A stretch of 64,000 nt of DNA from Nevskia sp035651715 (GTDB taxonomy: Bacteria; Pseudomonadota; Gammaproteobacteria; Nevskiales; Nevskiaceae). Position numbers and translations under genes: made by a program. A model generated the notes under the pieces. That model did no database searches. It was given only the letters and a program-made list of their open reading frames with translations, and was not told where the DNA came from. The stretch lies in NCBI GenBank assembly GCA_035651715.1, contig DASRFD010000014.1:1-64000 (forward strand). The letters run 5' to 3'. Positions 41,192-49,465 of the stretch are shown here, in pieces (the stretch's first letter is position 1; the number at the start of each line of letters is the position of its first letter).

Positions 41192-42874
41192 ATGAAACCG
41201 CAAATCCTCAGCCTGCTGCGCCAGGCGCTCGACCGCCTGCTGGCAGGGACGACCGTCGCCGCGCCCGAGCTCATCAACCTCGAGCCGACCAAGGACAGCA
41301 GGCACGGCGACTTCGCCACCAACCTCGCCCTGACCCTGGCCAAGCCGCTGGGCAAGCCGCCGCGCAAGCTGGCGGAGGAGCTGGTGCAGGCGCTGCCGGC
41401 CTCGCCGCTGGTGGCCAAGGTGGAGATCGCCGGCCCCGGCTTCATCAACTTCTTCCTGGCCCCCGGCGCGTTCCAGAGCCTGGTGGCGGAGATCCTCGAC
41501 CAGGGCGCCGCCTACGGCCGCAACAACCGCGGCGCCGGGCGCAAGGCGATGGTGGAGTTCGTCTCCGCCAACCCCACCGGACCGCTGCACGTCGGCCACG
41601 GCCGCGGCGCGGCGGTGGGCGACAGCCTGGCGCGCCTGCTCGAGGCCTCGGGCTGGGATACCAGCCGCGAGTTCTACTACAACGACGCCGGCGCGCAGAT
41701 CCACAACCTCGCCATCTCCACGCAAGCCCGCTGCAAGGGCATCGAGCCCGGCGCGCCCGGCTGGCCGGAGGACGGCTACCGCGGCGACTACATCGGGGAC
41801 GTGGCGCAGGCCTACCTTGCCGGCGAGACGGTGAAGGCCGACGACCAGGACGTGACCGCCGCCCGGGACCCGGACGACCTCGAGGCGATCCGCCGCTTCG
41901 CCGTGGCCTACCTGCGCCGCGAGCAGGACCTCGACCTCAAGGCCTTCGCCGTCCACTTCGACGTCTACTACCTCGAGTCCTCGCTCTACAGCGACGGCAA
42001 GGTCGAGCAGACGGTGCGGGACCTGATCCGGAGCGGCCACACCTTCGAGGAAGGCGAGGCGCTGTGGCTGCGCACCACCGCGTTCGGCGACGACAAGGAC
42101 CGCGTCATGCGCAAGCGCGAGGGCGGCTACACCTACTTCGTGCCGGACGTGGCCTACCACGTCAGCAAGTGGCAGCGCGGCTACGTGCGCGTCATCAACG
42201 AGCAGGGCGCCGACCACCACGGCACCATCGCCCGCGTCCGCGCCGGCCTGCAGGCGCTGGGGATCGGCATCCCCGAGGGCTGGCCCGAGTACGTGCTGCA
42301 CCAGATGGTGACGGTGATGCGCGGCGGCGAGGAGGTGAAGATCTCCAAGCGCGCCGGCAGCTACGTCACCCTGCGCGACCTGATCGACGAGGTCGGACGC
42401 GACGCGACGCGCTACTTCCTGGTGGCGCGCAAGGCCGACTCGCAGCTGGTGTTCGACATCGACCTGGCCCGCGCCCAGACCAACGACAACCCGGTGTACT
42501 ACATCCAGTACGCCCACGCCCGCGTCGCCAGCGTGCTGCGCCAGCTGGCCGAGCGCGGCCTGCCGGCCTGGGACGCCGCGGCGGCCAAGGCGTCGCTGGC
42601 GCATCTCACCGACGCCTCCGAGCTGGGCCTGATCGCGCAGCTGGCGCGCTACCCCGACATCGTCGCCGGCGCCGCCGAATTGATGGAGCCGCACTTGGTG
42701 GCGCAATACCTGCGCGAGCTGGCCGCCGCGTTCCACGGCTTCTACAACACGCAGCAGCTGCTGGTGGAGGACGCCGCCCTGCGCAACGCGCGCATCGCCC
42801 TGGCGGTGGCCGCGCAGCAGGTGCTGCGCAACGGCCTGGGCCTGCTCGGCGTGTCCGCGCCGGAGAAGATGTAA
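41192..42874 (+). CDS. argS: Arginine-tRNA ligase
   Basis: 560 residues. The ATG at 41192 matches the expected N-terminal Add-1 domain (GDFATNLALTLAK). Class I signatures are HVGHGRG at about 133-139 (HIGH box), YNDAGAQIHNLA, and K-I-S-K-R at about 383 (KMSKS-like; ArgRS often varies here). The C-terminal anticodon-binding helical bundle ends with ALRNARIALAVAAQQVLRNGLGLLGV. It charges tRNA-Arg and, unlike most, needs the tRNA for amino acid activation. The SPOR gene start overlaps its stop (TAATG). Confidence 0.97.
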   Translation: MKPQILSLLRQALDRLLAGTTVAAPELINLEPTKDSRHGDFATNLALTLAKPLGKPPRKLAEELVQALPASPLVAKVEIAGPGFINFFLAPGAFQSLVAEILDQGAAYGRNNRGAGRKAMVEFVSANPTGPLHVGHGRGAAVGDSLARLLEASGWDTSREFYYNDAGAQIHNLAISTQARCKGIEPGAPGWPEDGYRGDYIGDVAQAYLAGETVKADDQDVTAARDPDDLEAIRRFAVAYLRREQDLDLKAFAVHFDVYYLESSLYSDGKVEQTVRDLIRSGHTFEEGEALWLRTTAFGDDKDRVMRKREGGYTYFVPDVAYHVSKWQRGYVRVINEQGADHHGTIARVRAGLQALGIGIPEGWPEYVLHQMVTVMRGGEEVKISKRAGSYVTLRDLIDEVGRDATRYFLVARKADSQLVFDIDLARAQTNDNPVYYIQYAHARVASVLRQLAERGLPAWDAAAAKASLAHLTDASELGLIAQLARYPDIVAGAAELMEPHLVAQYLRELAAAFHGFYNTQQLLVEDAALRNARIALAVAAQQVLRNGLGLLGVSAPEKM

Positions 42875-43533
42875 TGCCGCCGCGCGACTACGCCAAGAAC
42901 CGCGGCAGCGGCGCGGGCCGCGGCAATGGGCGCGGCGGCGCCACGGCGCGCCGCGGCAACGGCGGCGGCCGCTCCGGCGGCAACGGTCCCGGCCTGGTCG
43001 CCGGGCTGATGCTGGGCCTGGCCATCGGCGCCGCCGGCATCGGCTGGGTCTGGATCAACCGCCCGGCCAAGCCCTCGCCGCTGGCGCCCGGCAGCGCGAC
43101 GCAGGCGAACACCGCGGGCAACGCGGCGAGCGGCAAGCCCGAGCCGCAGAAGGCGATTCCGCTGCCGCCCAAGCAGCCGTCCAAGTACGCCTTCTACGAA
43201 ATGCTGCCGAGCTACGAGGTGGTGATCCCGCGCGAGGACGCCGCCGCTTCCGCCAAGGCCGGCAAGCCGACCACGCCGGAGATCGCCGAGCCCGGCCAGT
43301 ACCTGATCCAGGTCGGCGCCTACAAGACCCGCGAGGAAGCCGAACGCAGCCGCGTCAGCCTGGCCCTGCTGGGGGTGGAATCGAAAATCGAGCAGGTCAC
43401 CATCGACCAGAGCGAGAGCTGGTTCCGCGTGCGCATCGGCCCGCAGGCCAACCTCGCCAAGGCGCAGGAAACCCTGCAGCTGCTGGACGAGAACGGCATC
43501 AAGGGGATGCTGGTGAAGGTGAAGGCGGGATAG
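42874..43533 (+). CDS. SPOR-domain cell-division protein (FtsN-like)
   Basis: 219 residues, overlapping the argS stop by 1 bp. The N-terminus is cytoplasmic and very rich in Gly, Arg and Asn (residues 1-38), one transmembrane helix covers ~40-60 (LVAGLMLGLAIGAAGIGWVW), then a Pro/Ala-rich periplasmic linker to ~145. A C-terminal SPOR domain (about 146-217) begins QYLIQVGAYKTREEAE and contains the WFRVRIGP strand. SPOR domains bind denuded peptidoglycan at the septum. argS followed by an FtsN-like gene is a common gammaproteobacterial order, which supports a septation role. The linker motif differs from E. coli FtsN. Confidence 0.88.
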   Translation: MPPRDYAKNRGSGAGRGNGRGGATARRGNGGGRSGGNGPGLVAGLMLGLAIGAAGIGWVWINRPAKPSPLAPGSATQANTAGNAASGKPEPQKAIPLPPKQPSKYAFYEMLPSYEVVIPREDAAASAKAGKPTTPEIAEPGQYLIQVGAYKTREEAERSRVSLALLGVESKIEQVTIDQSESWFRVRIGPQANLAKAQETLQLLDENGIKGMLVKVKAG

Positions 43534-43636
43534 CGGCTTCACCTGCAAGTCGGATCAAGCTTGGCGGATCCGCCATGCGCCGCAGAGCCAAAGCGTCGGC
43601 TCCGCCTTCGGCTTGAGCCGACCTGCGAGGTCCAAA

Positions 43637-43722
43637 TGTCATCCTGAGCGCAGCGAAGGATCTGGTGCCGTCACTCTGAATCAGGGTATGGAAACCGATC
43701 CTTCGCTGCGCTCAGGATGACA
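43637..43722. repeat. Perfect 26-bp inverted repeat
   Basis: Left arm 43637-43662 starts TGTCATCCTGAG and ends GCGAAGGATC; right arm 43697-43722 is its exact reverse complement; the spacer is 34 bp. It lies between the convergent SPOR gene and a small membrane protein gene. The same TCCTGAGCGCAGCGAAGGATC-type tract is widespread as an extragenic repeat in bacteria. It could also serve as a bidirectional hairpin. Confidence 0.85.
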
Positions 43723-43724
43723 AA

Positions 43725-43865
43725 CTAGTCCTCGTCGTCCTGGTACGGCTGCGCCGGCGGCAGCTTGCCGCGCTGGCGGAACACGGCCAGGGCCTTGAGC
43801 GTGACGAAGGGGCCCACCAGCGCGGCGACGATGACGATCAGCAGGATCCACTCGGCCTTGTTCAT
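43725..43865 (-). CDS. Small single-TM protein next to uvrD (DUF2897-like)
   Basis: 46 residues. The ATG at 43865 lies 7 bp after the uvrD stop, suggesting co-transcription. Residues 4-25 form one hydrophobic helix (AEWILLIVIVAALVGPFVTL), then a short basic stretch KALAVFRQRGK and an acidic end QDDED. The size, single helix and L-K-x-L-A pattern recall DUF2897, a ~60-residue family found beside uvrD in some gammaproteobacteria. Function unknown. Codon use matches neighbours, supporting that it is real. Confidence 0.65.
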   Translation of the reverse strand: MNKAEWILLIVIVAALVGPFVTLKALAVFRQRGKLPPAQPYQDDED

Positions 43866-43872
43866 GGCCCGG

Positions 43873-46158
43873 TTATAGCGCTTCCAGCCGCGCCTGCGCC
43901 AGCATCAGCCACTTGGTGCCGGCCTCGCGGAAGCGCACTTCCACGCGCATGCGATCGCCGTCGCCGTCGAAGGCCAGGATGGTGCCCTCGCCGAACTTCG
44001 GGTGCCGCACCTGGCCGCCGAGCTTGTAGCCCCCCGGCACGGTGTCGGCCGTCGCCGCGGTGGTCTGGGTGCGCGGCGGCGGCGCCTCGTAGCGGCCGCC
44101 GCCGCGGTTGCCGTAGCTGATGCCGCCGGAGCTGTAGCCGCCGCCGCCGCCGTAGGAGCGGGAGGGCGTGCTGAACGCCGGGCGCAGGATGCCGGCGCGC
44201 GGCCGGGTCTCGACGATGGTCTCGGCCGGGATCTCCTTGAGGAACATCGACGGCGCGCCGATCTGCTCGACGCCGTGCACACGGCGCACCTCGGCGTAGC
44301 TCAGGTACAGCTGCCGGCGCGCGCGGGTGATGCCGACGTAGCACAGGCGGCGTTCCTCCTCGAGGCTGCCGTCCTCCACCGCGCGCTGGTGCGGGAACAG
44401 GCCGTTCTCCATGCCGGCGAGGAACACCACCGGGAACTCCAGGCCCTTGGCCGAATGCAGGGTCATCAGCTGCACGCAGTCCTCGCCCGCGCCGGCCTGC
44501 TGCTCGCCGGCTTCCAGTGCGGCGTGGGCGAGGAAGGAATTGACCGGCGACAGGCCGTCGTCCTCCGGCGGCCGCTCGAAGCCGCGCGCGGCGTTGACCA
44601 GCTCGTCCAGGTTCTCCAGGCGCGACTCGGCCTGCTCGCCCTTTTCCTTCTGGTAGTGCTGGCGCAGGCCGGAGCGCTCGATGGTCAGCTCCATCGCCTT
44701 CGACAGCGGATGGATCTCGATGTCCCTGGCCAGCGTGTCGATCAGCTCGAGGAAGGCCTTGAGGTTGCCGGCGCTGCGGCCGAGCAGGCTGCCGGCGCCT
44801 TGCGCGGCCTTCCACAGCGGAATGTTCTGCTCGCGCGCCAGCATGCGCAGGCGCTCCAGGGTGGTGTTGCCGATGCCGCGCGGCGGCGTATTGACCGCGC
44901 GCTCGAAGCTGGCGTCGTCGTCGCGGCTCGCCGCCAGGCGCAGGTAGGCCAGCGCGTCCTTCACCTCCATGCGCTCGAAGAAGCGCAGGCCGCCGTAGAT
45001 GCGGTAGGGGATGCGGTTGCGGATCAGCGATTCTTCCAGCACGCGCGACTGCGCGTTGGAGCGGTACAGCACGGCGAGGTCCGAGTAGCGGCAGCGGCCG
45101 TCCAGGTGCGACTTCATCCTGCCGACGATGAACTCGGCCTCGTCGTACTCGTTGAACGCGGCATAAAGCTGGATCGGCTCGCCGTCGCCGCCGTCGGTCC
45201 ACAGGTTCTTGCCCAGGCGCCCGGCGTTGCGCGCGATCAGGCCGTTGGCGGCCTTGAGGATGGTGCCGGTGGAGCGGTAGTTCTGCTCCAGGCGCACCGT
45301 CTCCAGCCCCGGGAAATCCTTGCCCAGGCGGATCATGTTCTCCACCTTGGCGCCGCGCCAGGAATAGATCGACTGGTCGTCGTCGCCCACCGCGAAGATC
45401 ACGCCGCGCTCGCCGGCCAGCACCCGCAGCCAGGCGTATTGCAGGGTGTTGGTGTCCTGGAATTCGTCGACCAGGATGTGGCGGAAGCGGTTGCGGTAGT
45501 GGGCCTGGATCTGCGGGTTGTCGCGGCACAGCTCATGGGCGCGCAGCAGCAGCTCGGCGAAATCGACCAGGCCGTTGGTCTCGCACTGCTGCTGGTAGGC
45601 GGTATAGATGCGCGCCAGCTGGCGCTGCGAAAAGTCGCCCTGGTCCTGCAGCGCCTGCGGCCGGCGGCCTTCCTCCTTCTGGCCGTTGATGTAGCCGGCG
45701 ACCAGCTTGGGCTGCCACTGCTCCTCGCTCAGGTCCAGGCCGCGGATCACGCGCTTGACCAGGCGCACCTGGTCGTCGGCGTCGAGGATCTGGAAGTTCT
45801 GCGGCAGGCGCGCGTCCTTCCAGTGCAGGCGCAGCATGCGGTGGGCGATGCCGTGGAAGGTGCCGACCCACATGTTGCGCACCGGCACGTTGATCAGCTG
45901 CTCGATGCGGCCGCGCATTTCCGCGGCGGCCTTGTTGGTGAAGGTGACGGCGAGGATCGAGTGCGGCGAGATGCTTTCCACCGCGATCAGCCAGGCGATG
46001 CGGTGGGTCAGCACGCGGGTCTTGCCGGAGCCGGCGCCGGCCAGCACCAGGCGGTGCTCCGGCGGCGCGGTGACCGCCTCTTTCTGCGCGGGATTCAGTG
46101 CCGAAACCAGCGCCAGGACCTCGGGCGCCAGCTCGACTTGGGGAGCTTCGAATTGCAT
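43873..46158 (-). CDS. uvrD: DNA helicase II
   Basis: 761 residues, superfamily 1A helicase. Walker A GAGSGKT at 41-47, Walker B V-D-E-F-Q-D near 220, the DDDQSIYSWRGA motif near 245-256 and the QNYRSTGTIL motif near 279-288. The C-terminal region keeps LMTLHSAKGLEFPVVF. After a Gly/Tyr-rich linker (YGGGGGYSSGG) comes a C-terminal Tudor-like domain (GGQVRHPKFGEGTIL) used for RNA polymerase contact. It unwinds DNA 3'-5' in nucleotide excision and mismatch repair. Full length; no overlapping LexA site was searched beyond sight. Confidence 0.96.
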   Translation of the reverse strand: MQFEAPQVELAPEVLALVSALNPAQKEAVTAPPEHRLVLAGAGSGKTRVLTHRIAWLIAVESISPHSILAVTFTNKAAAEMRGRIEQLINVPVRNMWVGTFHGIAHRMLRLHWKDARLPQNFQILDADDQVRLVKRVIRGLDLSEEQWQPKLVAGYINGQKEEGRRPQALQDQGDFSQRQLARIYTAYQQQCETNGLVDFAELLLRAHELCRDNPQIQAHYRNRFRHILVDEFQDTNTLQYAWLRVLAGERGVIFAVGDDDQSIYSWRGAKVENMIRLGKDFPGLETVRLEQNYRSTGTILKAANGLIARNAGRLGKNLWTDGGDGEPIQLYAAFNEYDEAEFIVGRMKSHLDGRCRYSDLAVLYRSNAQSRVLEESLIRNRIPYRIYGGLRFFERMEVKDALAYLRLAASRDDDASFERAVNTPPRGIGNTTLERLRMLAREQNIPLWKAAQGAGSLLGRSAGNLKAFLELIDTLARDIEIHPLSKAMELTIERSGLRQHYQKEKGEQAESRLENLDELVNAARGFERPPEDDGLSPVNSFLAHAALEAGEQQAGAGEDCVQLMTLHSAKGLEFPVVFLAGMENGLFPHQRAVEDGSLEEERRLCYVGITRARRQLYLSYAEVRRVHGVEQIGAPSMFLKEIPAETIVETRPRAGILRPAFSTPSRSYGGGGGYSSGGISYGNRGGGRYEAPPPRTQTTAATADTVPGGYKLGGQVRHPKFGEGTILAFDGDGDRMRVEVRFREAGTKWLMLAQARLEAL

Positions 46159-46266
46159 CGGCCCATTGTACCGCCCGGGGCTCGCCGCGGGCCCGCGGCG
46201 CCCGAATCTTTTGCCGTTCGCCGCCAGCGCCGGCGGCGACGGGCCGCCCGGCGGCCGAAGGAGCCG

Positions 46267-47559
46267 TTACTTCACGTCTTCCAGCCGCAGCTTGCCGCAG
46301 GCCGCCAGCAGCTGGAACGCCGCCGCCGAGCGGTCGTGCAGGCTGCCGGCGAGGTTGACCTGGGCCGAAACCTTGTCGCGCTCGGCGTCGAGCACGTCCT
46401 TGGTGGTGCGGGTGCCGGCCTGCAGTTCCTTGCGCACGTCGTCCAGCGCCAGGGTCGAGGCCTCGACGTCGGCGCGGTAGGCGCGGATCAGCTCGTCGGC
46501 GGCCTGCAGCAGGGCCCAGGCCTGGGTGATGGACTCGATCGCGGCGTGCCGCGCGTCGTCGAGGTTGGCCGCCGCCTGCGCGGCCTGGGCCTTCGCCGCG
46601 GCAACGTGGGCGCGGGTCGAGCCGCCGGTGTACAGCGGCAGGGTCGCCTTGAGCTGCACGGTCCAGTCCTTGTAGCGGTCGGCGGCGACGTTGCTGTCGC
46701 CCTGCACCGCGGCCGAGCCGTTCAGCGCCAGCCGCGGCCAGTAGTCGGCGCGCGCCACGTCGATCTGCGCGTCGGCGCCGTGGCGCTGCGCGTCTGCGGC
46801 CAGCACCGCCGGGGTCATGCCGGCGCTGGCCAGCGCTTCGTTGAGCGTCGCCGGCACCTGCGGGCCGGGCCAGTTCTCGTCCAGCTGGTCCGGCGCCACG
46901 CCGACGACGCGCAGGAACGCCGCCTCGCTGACCTTGGTCTGGGCGATGGCGCGCTTCAGGTTGGCCTGCGCCTCCGCCAGCCGCGCCTGCGCCTGCGAGG
47001 TGTCGGTGCGGGTGGCTTCGCCGGCCTGGTAGCGCTTGCCGGTGTCGCTCAGCTCCTGCTGCAGCGCCGCCACATTGGCGCCGGCCAGGGCGATCACGGT
47101 GCGGTCGCGCTCGACGTCGAGATAGGCGGAGGCGGCGGCCAGCAGCAGCTGCTGGCGCGCACCGACCTCGTTCTGCCGCGCGCCCTCGAGCTGGCTCCTG
47201 CTGGCCTCGACCTGGGCGCCGGTGAGGCCGCCGGTGTACAGCGGCTGCGAGGCCTGCAGGCTGGCGCCGTTGGGATTGAGCGGGCCGTCGATCGGGATCG
47301 AGCTGCTCAGCGCCGGCGACAGGTAATAGCGCGACAGCCCGGTGCTGGCGCTGAGCGTGGCATTGGGCAGGTAGCCGGCCCGCGCCGCCTCGACCTGGGC
47401 GCTGGAGGCCTGCACCGCGTCGCCGGCGGCGCGCAGGCGCGGGTCGTTCTGCAGCGCCAGGCCGGCGGCATCGGCCAGGCTCATCGCCTGCGACGGGGCG
47501 CAGACAAGGCAGGCGAAGGCGAACACCGTGCGCAGCGGCGGGCGGGCGTCTCTGGTCAT
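46267..47559 (-). CDS. TolC-family outer membrane efflux protein
   Basis: 430 residues from the ATG at 47559. Signal peptide at residues ~1-26 (TVFAFACLVCAPSQA). Two OEP repeats of long alpha-helices follow, with QASQPLYTGGLTGAQVEASRSQLE and TLPLYTGGSTRAHVAAAKAQAAQ marking the strand-turn-helix of each repeat. It forms a trimeric channel across the outer membrane and periplasm. Located 56 bp downstream of the TetR gene and in the locus with the EmrA/EmrB-like pair, so it is the probable third component of that pump. It is on the opposite strand from the pump genes. Confidence 0.92.
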   Translation of the reverse strand: MTRDARPPLRTVFAFACLVCAPSQAMSLADAAGLALQNDPRLRAAGDAVQASSAQVEAARAGYLPNATLSASTGLSRYYLSPALSSSIPIDGPLNPNGASLQASQPLYTGGLTGAQVEASRSQLEGARQNEVGARQQLLLAAASAYLDVERDRTVIALAGANVAALQQELSDTGKRYQAGEATRTDTSQAQARLAEAQANLKRAIAQTKVSEAAFLRVVGVAPDQLDENWPGPQVPATLNEALASAGMTPAVLAADAQRHGADAQIDVARADYWPRLALNGSAAVQGDSNVAADRYKDWTVQLKATLPLYTGGSTRAHVAAAKAQAAQAAANLDDARHAAIESITQAWALLQAADELIRAYRADVEASTLALDDVRKELQAGTRTTKDVLDAERDKVSAQVNLAGSLHDRSAAAFQLLAACGKLRLEDVK

Positions 47560-47614
47560 GCGATGTATTCCAGGGTTGGCTGGTTTGGAAGCGTTGGCTT
47601 GTGGGACGGCGCGG

Positions 47615-48295
47615 TCAGGGACGGCCGCTGCCGGGACGGGGACGTCCATTCACCGCGCAGCCGTACAAGTACAGGCGCACCGCGGCGGCGATATGGGCCT
47701 CGTGGTCGAAGCCCTCGGGGAAGGGCGGCAGCGACAGCAGCACCCGCGAGTGCGGCGGCCCCTTCACCAGCTCGAGGAACTGCATCGCCGCCATCTCCGG
47801 ATCGGGGCAGTCGATGCGGCCGGCCTGGTGCTGCAGCTGCAGGTAATTGGCGACGGCGCGGCGCGCGCGCGTGCCGCGCTCGAAGAAGGCGCGCGACAGC
47901 TCCGGGAAGCGCGCCGACTCGGCGATCATGGTGCGGAACAGGCGGCAGCGCTGCGGGTCGAGGAAGATGGTGAGGAAGCGCCGGGCGATGGCGGCCAGGG
48001 TGCCCTCGATGTCCGCGTCGGCCTGGGTCGGCACCGCCAGCTCGGTCATGAAGCGGTCGCTGAGCTGGTTCAGCACTTCCCAGAACAGGTTTTCCTTGCT
48101 GCCGAAGTAGCTGTACAGGCTGGCCTTGGAGCCGCCGACCCGGCGCACGATCTCCTCGATGCTGGCGCCTTCATACCCCTGTTCCAGGAACACCGCCTGG
48201 GCCGCCTCCAGCAGCGCGGCATGGCGCAGCTCGCCGCGCGGCGTGCGCGGCGCCGCGGGCTCCTGCAGGTCGGTGGTCTGGCGATTGACTTTCAA
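47615..48295 (-). CDS. TetR-family regulator of efflux locus
   Basis: 226 residues from a TTG start; no good ATG lies nearer the domain and no ribosome site is obvious. The helix-turn-helix is at about 25-70 (AALLEAAQAVFLEQGYEGASIEEIVRRVGGSKASLYSYFGSKENLF region). The ligand domain is helical; C-terminal residues GRPRPGSGRP are disordered-like. Divergent from the EmrA-like gene across 82 bp holding nested palindromes. Probably represses the pump and the downstream tolC-like gene until a substrate binds, as in AcrR/TtgR systems. Confidence 0.9.
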   Translation of the reverse strand: MKVNRQTTDLQEPAAPRTPRGELRHAALLEAAQAVFLEQGYEGASIEEIVRRVGGSKASLYSYFGSKENLFWEVLNQLSDRFMTELAVPTQADADIEGTLAAIARRFLTIFLDPQRCRLFRTMIAESARFPELSRAFFERGTRARRAVANYLQLQHQAGRIDCPDPEMAAMQFLELVKGPPHSRVLLSLPPFPEGFDHEAHIAAAVRLYLYGCAVNGRPRPGSGRP

Positions 48296-48311
48296 GGGTG
48301 CGGCGCCGCAA

Positions 48312-48334
48312 AATGAACTGTAACGTTCATTACA
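48312..48334. promoter_or_regulatory. Nested palindromes, probable TetR operator
   Basis: AATGAAC-N6-GTTCATT (48312-48331) overlaps TGTAA-N6-TTACA (48319-48334). They lie 17-39 bp upstream of the tetR start and 44 bp upstream of the emrA-like start. Confidence 0.6.
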
Positions 48335-48377
48335 TTAGCAGCTGATCGCTGACCCGCGCAACCGAGCCGCCCCACCC

Positions 48378-49445
48378 ATGGCCAACCGCAAAGCCGTTCT
48401 CCGCATCGCCGTTCCTATCGCCGCGGGCGCCGCCGCGCTCGCCTTCGGCGTGTGGTGGTACAGCACCGGCCGCTTCCAGCAGAGCACCGACGACGCCTAC
48501 GTCCGCGCCGACATGAGCGCCATCACCCCGCGCGTCGGCGGCGAGATCCTGGCGGTGCACGTGGTGGACAACCAGCCGGTGCACAAAGGCGACGTGCTGG
48601 TGGAGATCGATCCGCGCGACTACGCCGCGCGCCTGGCCAACGCCCAGGCCGCGGTGGCCTCGGCCGACGCCGCGATCCAGGCCAACGCCGAGCAGATCAA
48701 GCTGCAGCAGGCCAACATCGCCGAGGCGCGCGCCAACCTCGCCGCGGCGCAGGCCGACCAGGTGCGGCTGCAGAAGGACTGGGAGCGCGCGCAGCAGCTG
48801 GTGCGCGACGGCGTCGCCACCTCGCAGCGCCTCGACAGCTCGCGCGCCGCGTGGAAGTCCGGCGAAGCCACCGTGGCGAAGAACGAGGCGGCGCTGCAGG
48901 CCGCCAGCCAGCAGGTCAACGCGCTGCAGGCCGAGGGCGAGCGGCTCAAGGCGCAGCGCCAGGCGCAGGCGGCGCTGCTGCAGCTGGCGCAGCTCGACAT
49001 GGATACCACCACCCTGCGCGCGCCGATCGACGGCAGCGTCGGCGACCTCGCCGCGCGCGTCGGCGAGCGCGTCAACCCCGGCCAGCGCCTGCTCTCCATC
49101 GTGCCGCTGCAGGCGGTGTACGTGGAGGCCAACTACAAGGAAACGCAGCTGACGCACATGAACATCGGCCAGCCGGTGAGCATCCGCGTCGACGCCTTCC
49201 CCGGCGCCCACCTGCGCGGCCACGTTGACAGCCTGGCGCCGGCCTCCGGCGCCGAGTTCTCGCTGCTGCCGCCGCAGAACGCCACCGGCAATTTCACCAA
49301 GATCGTGCAGCGCGTGCCGGTGAAGATCGCGCTGGAGGCGGACGAGCCGCTGCGCGGCAAGCTGCGTCCCGGCATGTCGGTGGTCGCCACCGTCGATACG
49401 CAGCAGCCGGCCCCACCCGCCACCGCCACGGTGAGCGAGCGCTGA
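48378..49445 (+). CDS. EmrA-like membrane fusion protein
   Basis: 355 residues. One N-terminal transmembrane helix (~10-28), then S-T-D-D-A-Y-V-R-A-D, the barrel-sandwich entry motif of EmrA-type adaptors. A long coiled-coil hairpin (~90-210, Ala/Gln-rich with ADAAIQANAEQIKLQQANIAE start) and a beta-barrel (~215-340, with TTLRAPIDGSVGDL and GQPVSIRVDAFPG) follow. It joins the inner membrane EmrB-type pump encoded 20 bp downstream with an outer membrane TolC-like channel. Divergently transcribed from the TetR gene. Confidence 0.93.
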   Translation: MANRKAVLRIAVPIAAGAAALAFGVWWYSTGRFQQSTDDAYVRADMSAITPRVGGEILAVHVVDNQPVHKGDVLVEIDPRDYAARLANAQAAVASADAAIQANAEQIKLQQANIAEARANLAAAQADQVRLQKDWERAQQLVRDGVATSQRLDSSRAAWKSGEATVAKNEAALQAASQQVNALQAEGERLKAQRQAQAALLQLAQLDMDTTTLRAPIDGSVGDLAARVGERVNPGQRLLSIVPLQAVYVEANYKETQLTHMNIGQPVSIRVDAFPGAHLRGHVDSLAPASGAEFSLLPPQNATGNFTKIVQRVPVKIALEADEPLRGKLRPGMSVVATVDTQQPAPPATATVSER

Positions 49446-49465
49446 GCCGCGTGGGCCGCTGAGCG

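Noticed and set aside
43637..43722. CRISPR array or insertion sequence at the 26-bp repeat
   Set aside because: Just two inverted copies with one spacer, no cas gene and no transposase.
44411..44656. Other short plus-strand frames inside uvrD and similar frames inside argS, prfC and priA
   Set aside because: They are contained in strongly supported genes and lack ribosome sites.
44002..47973. 1323-residue open frame antisense to uvrD and the tolC-like gene
   Set aside because: Spans two convincing genes on the other strand and has low-complexity composition and no motif.
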